Below, in pieces: positions 56,884-64,000 of a stretch of 64,000 nucleotides of DNA (position 1 is its first letter; each line of letters opens with the position of its first letter). A program made the position numbers and the translations under genes. Source of the stretch: Hawksworthiomyces lignivorus (taxonomy: Eukaryota; Ascomycota; Sordariomycetes; Ophiostomatales; Ophiostomataceae); contig NTMA01000122.1 in assembly GCA_002917075.1 (NCBI GenBank), forward strand, positions 117,654-181,653. Reading direction: 5' to 3'. Below the pieces are notes generated by a model that saw only the letters and a list, made by a program, of their open reading frames with translations, searched no databases and was not told the DNA's origin.

Positions 56884-57897
56884 ATGGCATCACCATCCCT
56901 CACAGTGCCTCTCGACCACGGGCCGCTGACCACCCTGCTGCCCCCGTCTTGGAAGGAGCAGGTGGCGGCGTGGCTGGCCGAGGACACGCCGTCGTTTGAC
57001 TACGGCGGCTTCGTCGTGGGCGACGTGCCCCGCACCGCAACGCTGTGGGCCAAGAGCCCCGGCGTGGTGGCGGGCGTGCCCTTTGTCGACGAGATCTTTG
57101 CGCGCTGCGGCTGCACCGTCGACTGGAAGGTCGAGGAGGGCGCCCAGGTGGGCAGCGCCGCCGAGGGCAAGACGGCCTGCGCCGTAGTCGCGGGCCCCGC
57201 GCGGGGGCTGCTGCTGGGCGAGCGCGTCGCCCTCAACGTGCTGGCGCGCTGCTCGGGCGTGGCCACGCGCACGCAGGCGGTGCTGACGGCCTTACGCAAG
57301 GCCGGCTTCCGCGGCCGCCTGGCCGGCACGCGCAAGACCACGCCGGGCTTCCGCCTCGTCGAAAAGTACGGCATGCTGGTCGGCGGCGCCGACATGCACC
57401 GCGTCGACCTGAGCGCCATGGTCATGCTCAAGGACAACCACGTCTGGAGCCGCGGCAGCATCACCGACGCCGTGCGCGCCGCCAAGTCCGTCGCCGGCTT
57501 CAGCCTCAAGATCGAGGTCGAGGTCCAGTCCGAGGAAGAGGCCGACGAGGCCCTCGCCGCCGGCGCCGACGTCGTCATGCTCGACAACTTCTCCGGCGAG
57601 GGCGTCCGCGTCGCCGCCGCCAGCCTGCGCGCCCGCTGGGCCGGCAAGCCCCACAGCTTCCTGCTCGAGGTGTCCGGCGGGCTGACGGCCGACAACATCG
57701 ACAGCTACGTCTGCAATGGTGAGCATGCGGCCCCTCTATTTCTCGTTCTTATGTATCGTTCCGGTGCACTGCTGTCGGCGCGACTTATTTTGTAGGTTTG
57801 GACGCTTGCTGACCGCTTAGACATTGACATTCTCTCGACGAGCTACATCCACCAGGGTGTCCCCCACGTGGACTTCTCGCTGAAGATCAACCACTAG
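56884..57897 (+). CDS. BNA6: Quinolinate phosphoribosyltransferase (nicotinate-nucleotide pyrophosphorylase)
   Basis: The enzyme makes nicotinate mononucleotide from quinolinate and PRPP, the step that feeds kynurenine-derived quinolinate into NAD. Exons 56884-57718 and 57821-57897 with a 102-nt intron (GTGAGC, CTGAC, TTAG) give 303 residues, the normal length. ATG 56884 has a strong context (ACCATGG). Motifs in order: GERVALNVLARCSGVAT; RKTTPG at 150-155 followed by EKYGMLVGGADMHR; MLKDNH with Lys183; IEVEV; DVVMLDNFSGEGV; EVSGGLTADNI. The last 25 residues come from exon 2, ending YIHQGVPHVDFSLKINH. All substrate-binding motifs of the family are present, so the enzyme should be active. Divergent to the NADAR gene. 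Confidence 0.96.
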
Positions 57898-58747
57898 AGC
57901 AGAGATCATGATGATTCGCGACATGAAGCATGGAGGCAGTTGTGACTCCTGGCATACGGATATAGATAACATGTAAACCTGCCCTTATGCATCCGGCAGC
58001 AGAAAAATAAATGGCATAATCAAGTCCAAAAGGATGTGAGAAATGATATTCTTGCTCAGTAATAGCCTTTTTCTCCGTAGACTGCTGTTGAAGAGACATG
58101 GTTTCTCGAAAGTGGAGGGAGAAATGTCCTACTTTCCAACACATCTTCCTCGCAAGTTTCAAAGGATCTTTTGAAAGAGGCGCAACGGAAGCAAGGTTAC
58201 ACTATATAAGCACAGTGGATCTTGCAGGGGCTGTTTAACGATGTTTCTTAAAGAGTCTAAAGAAATGAAGGAGAATCTACATAGCGTGAGAGCTCTGTTT
58301 CAAGTTGCCCAATGTATCTTTCAGGCCATTGCCAACACATTCTGTAGGCGCTCTTCACCACTCCAAAAACCAAAGATTACAGTTTGCACGTCAAAATATT
58401 AGAGAAAATGGATATCAGATTAAGAAAATAGTCCCAGCAGCACTGGGAAATGATGGCGGTACGAGTCAGCGTAATAATACAGTTCAGGCGTAGGTGCCCG
58501 TTGAGAGGAAGTCAAAACACAGCAGAAATCTGAACCAAAAAGAAGGGGGAAATCAAAGAGAGAAGGAAAAAAGAAAATGCCTGAATGCGGACATTATGAA
58601 CAATGCAAAGAGGAAACCAACTCCAGAAATAAAATAGAAAACGTGTATAGCTCCTCGCTGTCGTGCTTCCTTTTTTTTTTGCCGCTTTTTACTCTCCCCC
58701 GCTCTCCGCATGCCCGCAGCATGCTCGTCGCCCCGTCTGCACTCTGC
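57898..58747. other. Intergenic, convergent BNA6 / RGD1 3' region
   Basis: 850 bp, AT-rich, between two converging genes. No supported gene. Confidence 0.55.
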
Positions 58748-61595
58748 TTAGTCTTCATCGAAGATCTGGTATGTGTTCTGTAGGATGGTGTCGATGACCC
58801 GCACGTGCCAGCGGGCCTTCTCGGCGTCGCTCGCCTCGGCGCCTAGCAGAGTAGGCCCGAAGACGATGGCCAAGTTTTGTGCGGTCATCCGCGTGACGGG
58901 GGCGTTCTCGACCACGCGGTTGAGGTGCAGGACGAGCGTCCGTAGCGTGGCGTAGTTGGGGTCGGGTAGGTCGTTGATGACCGCGTGTAGCGAGTCGCGG
59001 CGGACCGTGTCGTCGTCGTGCTCTGCGGGGGAGACGCGAGCGTTAGCAAAAAAGACCAGAAATGCAATTAAAAAAAAATCAGAGGGCAGAAAAAAGGAGG
59101 GGACTCACGGGCAGCCTCGATGAAGCGGTCGTAGTAGCGGCGGGTCAGCAGGGGGTCGGGCAGGTCGCGGAAGAACTGCTTGAGCAGGCCGGCGACGCTG
59201 TTGACGTCGTGGAAGAAGTTCTCGGGGTTGCGGAAGTCGAGGTTGGGCGAGTTGGCGTCGGTGTCGAACATGGACTTGAGCTTGTTGACGTGCGACAGCG
59301 AGCCCGACAGCCGGTAGATGCCCTCGACCGACAGCCCGAACAGGTCCACCGCCTGGATGCACTGGTATACGACCATGGGGACGGGCACGCCGTCGCGCTC
59401 GTACAGCATGTCGAGCGAGACGCCGAACATGGGGCGCGACATGGCGCCCGCGGCCGGCGGCGGAGGAGCCCCTCCCATGCCAGGCGGCGGCATCTGCGCG
59501 GCCGGCGGGTGCTGCATCAGCGGGTTGGGCGGCGCGCCGCCGCCGCCGTTCTGCGAGGGCAGCTGCGCCAGCGACGGCGGCTGAGACTGCTGCTGCTGTG
59601 GCGCCTGCGGCGCCTGGAGGACGCTGGCCGAGAGAGACGGGCCCGTGTCGGGCACGCCCAGGCCCTTGCCGCCCGTCTGGAACGAGAGGGCGCCGAGCTG
59701 CGGCGGGCCCTGCGACGTCGCCGTCGACGACGTCGGCGCGCCGTACGGGGCGTTGTAGCGGGCAGAATTGGCAGCGGCGGCGGGCGAGTAGGCAGAAGCG
59801 CCGTCGCCGCCCGGCCCGCCCGAGGCGCGCAGCGGCAGCTGTTGTGGTGGCTGCTGCTGCTGCTGCGGCGGCGGCGGCTGCTGCTGCGCGGGCGCCGGCG
59901 GCGGGCCGGGCAGCTGGGACGACCGGTTGTTCGAGCCGAAGCCGCTGCTGTAGCTGAAGCTGCGCTCGTGCTGGTGGCTCGAGCTCGGCGGGCCCGGGAC
60001 CACGCTGCCGCGGAACGCGCTGGACTGGCCGATGGATCCGTACGCCTGGCCCGCCGCCGACCCCTGCGGCGACTGCAGAGAATCGGCGTAGCCCGAGGTC
60101 AGGCCGGTCGTCTGCGACACGGACTGCGATGCGGTGTGCGTTCGCTGCTGCGTCCCGGACTGCTGGCCATATGAGGAACCGCCGAGGACCTGCTCTCCAA
60201 TGTTAGCCGAGATTCAGCACTGCACGACAAAATACAAAAACGAAGAGAGGAACATCCTAGACGTACCGCGTGGCGCTCGTACTTGGGCTCGCCGGACTTT
60301 ACTGGCACCTTGCTGTAGTAGGTGCCGAGGAAGTTGTTGAGGTCGCGCTCGGTGTCGATGGACATGACGACCTCGCGCAGGCTGCGGGCGTCGGGCTTCT
60401 GGGGCGACTTGATGGGGCTGATGCTGAGGCCGTTGCTCAGGAGGAGCTTTTCGCTGAAGGAGGCTGCGAGCAAATGTTAGAGCGGGTGTGAAGGGGGGGG
60501 GGGAGGAAAACAAAGCCGTGACGTCTTGTCTTGCTTACCGTATTTCTGGACCTGTAGCACCATGCCGCCGTCGCACTCGCGGACGAGGTCCTGCAGGGCC
60601 TTGATGGCCTCGGGGCGGGCGGTGGCCAGCAGGTCGGCCTTCTCGCGGGCAAAGGTGTCGACGCGGCCGCGGTAGTCCTCGTCGGCGGCCTGGACCTTGC
60701 GCAGCAGGTCCTCCTCGTGCTGGGCGGCGGACTTGGGGCCCTTGAAGCCGAAGCCGCCGCGGCGGCCGCCGGCGCCGTCGCCGGTGCGCACGCGGTCGTA
60801 CTCCTCGGCCAGGGCGTCGTACTTGGCCTTGGACTTGCGCGTGGCCGTCTCGAGGTCGGCCACGCGCTGCTCGGCGCTCAGCCCCGTCTGCTTCCAGCCC
60901 TTGCGGTTCTTCTCGGCCACCGCCGCCAGCTCCAGCAGGTCCTCGTGCATCTGGTGCAGCGACATGGCGAACTGGTAGCCGTTGTCCGCCATGCGCCCGT
61001 GGATGTCCATGGTCTCGCCGAACGCCTGCCCGAAGCTGCTGGTGCCCGCCGGGTTCTGCTCGCTGCGCGTGATGGCGTCATGCGTCGAGCGGGCCAGCTT
61101 GCGCATGCCCGCCGAGTAGTCCTCCTCGAGCTGGGCGCGCTTCTTGAGGAAGAGGGCAAATTCCTAAAGAGAGAGCAACGAAAAGAAATAAAACGTCAGC
61201 AGAGCGCTCATAGCCCAAGCATCTCACCTCGTCTCGTCTTGTCCCGCTCTTCCTGCACATATCTATCTCTCTTTCCTCAGCCTCACCTTTGCCGTGCCGA
61301 TGCTCTGCTTCACCCGCGTGAGCATGGTCGCGATGCCAATCTCGGACTGCAGCACCTCCTGCACGTGTGCGGGCACCTCGTGGCCGTCGGCAGCCTGCGT
61401 CGGGCCGGCGCCCGCTGCTGCTACTGCTGCTGCTGCGCCGTTGCCTGCCCCGAACGCCTCCGACGCTGGCGAGCCCTCCACCTCAGCCAAGCCCCCCGGG
61501 CCCAGCGCCGACGCGGCGGTCGGCGAGCTCGGGTTGTACATGCTGTCTCGCCGTCCGTCGCCGGCGGCTGTCGGATACTCCGTGGCGGCCGCCAT
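58748..61595 (-). CDS. RGD1: F-BAR and RhoGAP protein (Rgd1 type)
   Basis: A GTPase-activating protein for Rho-family GTPases that binds membranes through its F-BAR domain; yeast Rgd1 acts on Rho3 and Rho4 in polarity and cell-wall control. Five exons: 61595-61287, 61163-60539, 60463-60267, 60189-59109 and 59022-58748, giving 828 residues. Introns are 75-123 nt with standard borders. Residues about 80-330 are the F-BAR helices (SIGTAKEFALFLKKRAQLEE, AEKNRKGWKQ). Residues about 385-625 form a Gln/Pro/Ser-rich linker with poly-Q and poly-P runs. The RhoGAP domain is about 630-828: RPMFGVSLDMLYERDG, VEGIYRLSGS with arginine finger Arg670, and AQNLAIVFGPTLL. The protein ends YQIFDED. Complete and apparently functional. 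Confidence 0.93.
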
Positions 61596-64000
61596 GGGGA
61601 GAGAGTGTGTCGAGAAGAAGAATCTGGTGCGTGTGAAATGCGCCGCGCCGCTTACGATGGGAAGTTGGGATGCTCGAGAGCCGCAATTGGCGAGTAAGCG
61701 AGGGTGAGATCGAGGTCAAGGGCCAGGGTGTCACTTTTTCGGCGATAGGCAGTTTTGTTGGAAGAGTAGTCGACGGAATGATGCTTTCGAAGAGGGAGGA
61801 CGAACGAATGAAAAATAGCAGGGCGAGAGGTAGTTAAAGCCGGAACCAGGGCTATCCCGCGTGTGAAGGATGAAATGGTAGGGAGAGGGGTCTCGCGAGA
61901 AGAGGCGGGGAGGGAAGCACCACACGCAAAGACGGTCGGATGCTGCTGTAATATGCTGTGTCTTGTGTGCCGTGTAGCCTCACAAAAAAAGATGAATTTC
62001 AGATTCTCGATAATGTGTTCGGACCGTTCTTTTTCGCAGATGCCGTTAGCAACGTCGCACAAAACGCACACCCGTCGCTGAATAAAAAATTAAGATGGAC
62101 TCTTGTCTTGTAAAGGGTTTTCTTTAATTTTGTCGTGCGTCGTTGCACACCGCACCTCGACAGTGAATAAAGAAAAAAAGAGGAGAACGAAATAAAAAAC
62201 AAGATACAGGGGGTTTGGCCTTCACAAGCGGGATGGAAACAGGGAGGCCACCACCATTACCACCACCATCTAACCCCCCCCCGGACCAAAACCGTATCAC
62301 GTCGGCGGCGTTATTTTCCGTGCAGGCTAGCTGCGAATACAGGATAGTTTAGAAGAAGCTCTGACGAATGGGTACCCTGCAGTCGGATGGCTGTGTGTGT
62401 TCGTTTGCTGTGGTTCCTGGTTTTCCTTTTGGTGCTTCTCTTTTGTTCTTAGTGAATGCCAAGACACAAAAGAAGACTCAACCCAGTCGAGGGAACAGCA
62501 GCAGTGTCGTCTTTACAGGGGATGAAACAATAGCGGATTTATGCATTTTGTGGGGGTAATCAAGGACAGACACCGAAAAGGGCAGAGGAAGACCCAAAAG
62601 CGAAGCATATTTGGCCTGTTTGGTGTCTTTGCCCCTGCTTTGCTGCTTGTGTCGGGCTGCCCTTTGGCGACCGCCTAGCCGTCCACACCATCCACACCAT
62701 CCACACATCCACCCATCCATCTATATTCATCCACCCACTAACTAACCTATATTCAAAATCGTGTGTCTTTTCGCATTCACTCTGCTCTAGACTTTTGGTT
62801 CACGTTGGATTTCGCCTCAGCATTGCGTCAGTGCTGGCGAATGCACGGCCGGCCGGCGCACCACGCACGACATGACACGACACGCGAACATATATCGAAT
62901 TTGTGGTTATGCCTATAGAAACTTGGCTAAACAAAAAGCTAATCTAACTACGCGTGTACGTGTACGAATACGGGAGAAGAGAATGGCGCAGCGCGAATTT
63001 CGCCTTCGTAGTGGGAAATGTTGGCTAGGTGGGCACTATCGTCGAAATCGCTAAAGATCTGCCTAGAGACTCGGTCGCTTTCGACGTGCACAGCATGGGG
63101 CAGTTGAGCTGGAACCACGGAGACTGTCCCCTTTTCCCTTGGGTCATTTCTACGTGTACCTCTAGAGGATGGGAAAGAAAAGAGAACGACGCCATGAATT
63201 CTGTGGACTCTGTTTCCACTATTTCTCTCTCTCCCTATCTCTCTCTGTGGCCCGAAAATAAGCAGCGGCCTTCCCGTCTAAGCGTAGAACGCGTCCGTTC
63301 GCATGGCAATCAATCCAGGCCGGTGGGTTTTTCTCTGCCTCTGCCAAAAATAGATTCGTAGAATTTAGAGCCCCCTTGCACAACTCTTCCAGCATCGCCG
63401 CAAATCAGCGAGGACGATGTGCTTGTACGAGTGCTCTGCAGCCTTCGCGATGCTGGGTGCCAGTCGCCAGCAGCATGCACCCCCCGGGAAACACACAGCA
63501 GAAATGGTTTGATCGGCCCTCGTCTACAACAGCATATCCTCCGGCGGAAAAAACATGGCGGTCCACACAGCGAATTTGTGCGTAGAACGATCCCGAACCA
63601 TGCCCTATGCGTAGAGACAAGCGACGCCTTCCAATGCTGGTCTATGCTATTATCCCGCTTTCTCTTCTCGAGATCCACTTCGTTCGCGTGCACACGCTCG
63701 CTTGGCGTGGATCTGTTCCGGACGACGATGTGCGTCTTTTTGGGAAATGTCGCCAGCGCATGTGCAGGGGGAGGAGAGGCCAGCACGCCGGTTTAAGACA
63801 TTCGTACAAAAACGAAAAAAGTTCACACAGCCACACTTCGAAACATGAGTGATTGAGATCGACGGGCGCGTGGCCAGTTCCAGCCAGCGTGCCAAACGAA
63901 GAAGATGCGTTTCACGTTTGGTCAAACACTAAAAAGAAGAAAGGGTACGCAGGGAGACAGAGAAGACAAAAAGCAAAAGGCAAAAGAAAGCACATAAAGG
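61596..64000. other. Upstream region of RGD1, no clear gene
   Basis: No supported gene. A short CCATCCACA-type tandem is at about 62680-62735. A plus-strand frame from about 63029 to 63361 has protein-like codon use (VEIAKDLPRDSVAFDVHSM) but no ATG before 63094 and no known domain. Overlapping frames at 63310-63925 occur on both strands. Confidence 0.45.

Noticed and set aside
59062..60174. 370-codon plus-strand frame across the RGD1 linker
   Set aside because: Arg/Val/Gly-rich antisense shadow of the RGD1 exon 4, which is supported by domain motifs and splice sites.
1..64000. CRISPR arrays, bacterial operons, phage or insertion-sequence genes
   Set aside because: Spliceosomal introns and fungal gene families show eukaryotic nuclear DNA; no spaced direct-repeat arrays or bacterial features were seen.
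1..64000. Intact transposon (reverse transcriptase, integrase or DDE transposase)
   Set aside because: I found no catalytic motifs or long terminal repeats; only small inverted repeats and unidentified relics.

Overview
The window is nuclear DNA of a filamentous ascomycete (Pezizomycotina, most likely a Sordariomycete; placement inferred from gene content, not proven). Genes carry short GT-AG introns (57-136 nt, with two longer ones of 441 and 472 nt) and branch sites such as CTGAC or GCTAAC. Coding exons are GC-rich with G/C third positions. Spacers are AT-richer and full of long homopolymer runs. I rebuilt ten multi-exon genes by hand from splice sites and reading phase; every joined CDS length divides by three. 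One further gene is a single exon.

Left part (1-21.9 kb): an otubain-type deubiquitinase with a very long poly-Q N-terminus (2991-7658); a 92-residue Tyr/Ser/Gly/Asn-rich protein (8701-9208); a HET/NB-ARC/TPR NOD-like receptor of the heterokaryon-incompatibility type with nearly identical tandem TPRs (10469-14617); a disordered Ser/Arg-rich protein (16236-18293); and a leucine-rich-repeat protein with C-terminal Cys pairs (19888-21886).

Middle (21.9-47.3 kb): about 16.4 kb without a convincing intact gene, then an EST1/SMG-type telomerase/NMD-factor homologue on the minus strand (38337-42110), then another 5.2 kb without a clear gene. The deserts hold homopolymer tracts, two decayed coding relics (26452-27285 plus, 33535-34048 minus) whose internal stops are all TAA/TAG of the kind produced by C-to-T change in Gln codons, a tRNA-like A/B-box pair, and a 29-bp hairpin with a 3-nt loop.

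Right part (47.3-61.6 kb) is gene-dense housekeeping: EMC1 (ER membrane protein complex), an Ap4A phosphorylase (APA1/2 type), a secreted GH78-like alpha-L-rhamnosidase, a NADAR-domain protein divergent from quinolinate phosphoribosyltransferase (BNA6, de novo NAD synthesis), and an F-BAR/RhoGAP protein (RGD1 type). The NADAR-BNA6 pair shares one 747-bp promoter region and places an ADP-ribose-related domain beside an NAD biosynthetic enzyme. The last 2.4 kb is the RGD1 upstream region with no clear gene.

The observations I rate highest are the repeat-homogenised HET-NLR, the NADAR/BNA6 divergent pair, the two unidentified decayed genes in the desert, the poly-Q otubain and the perfectly compact hairpin at 44577-44637.
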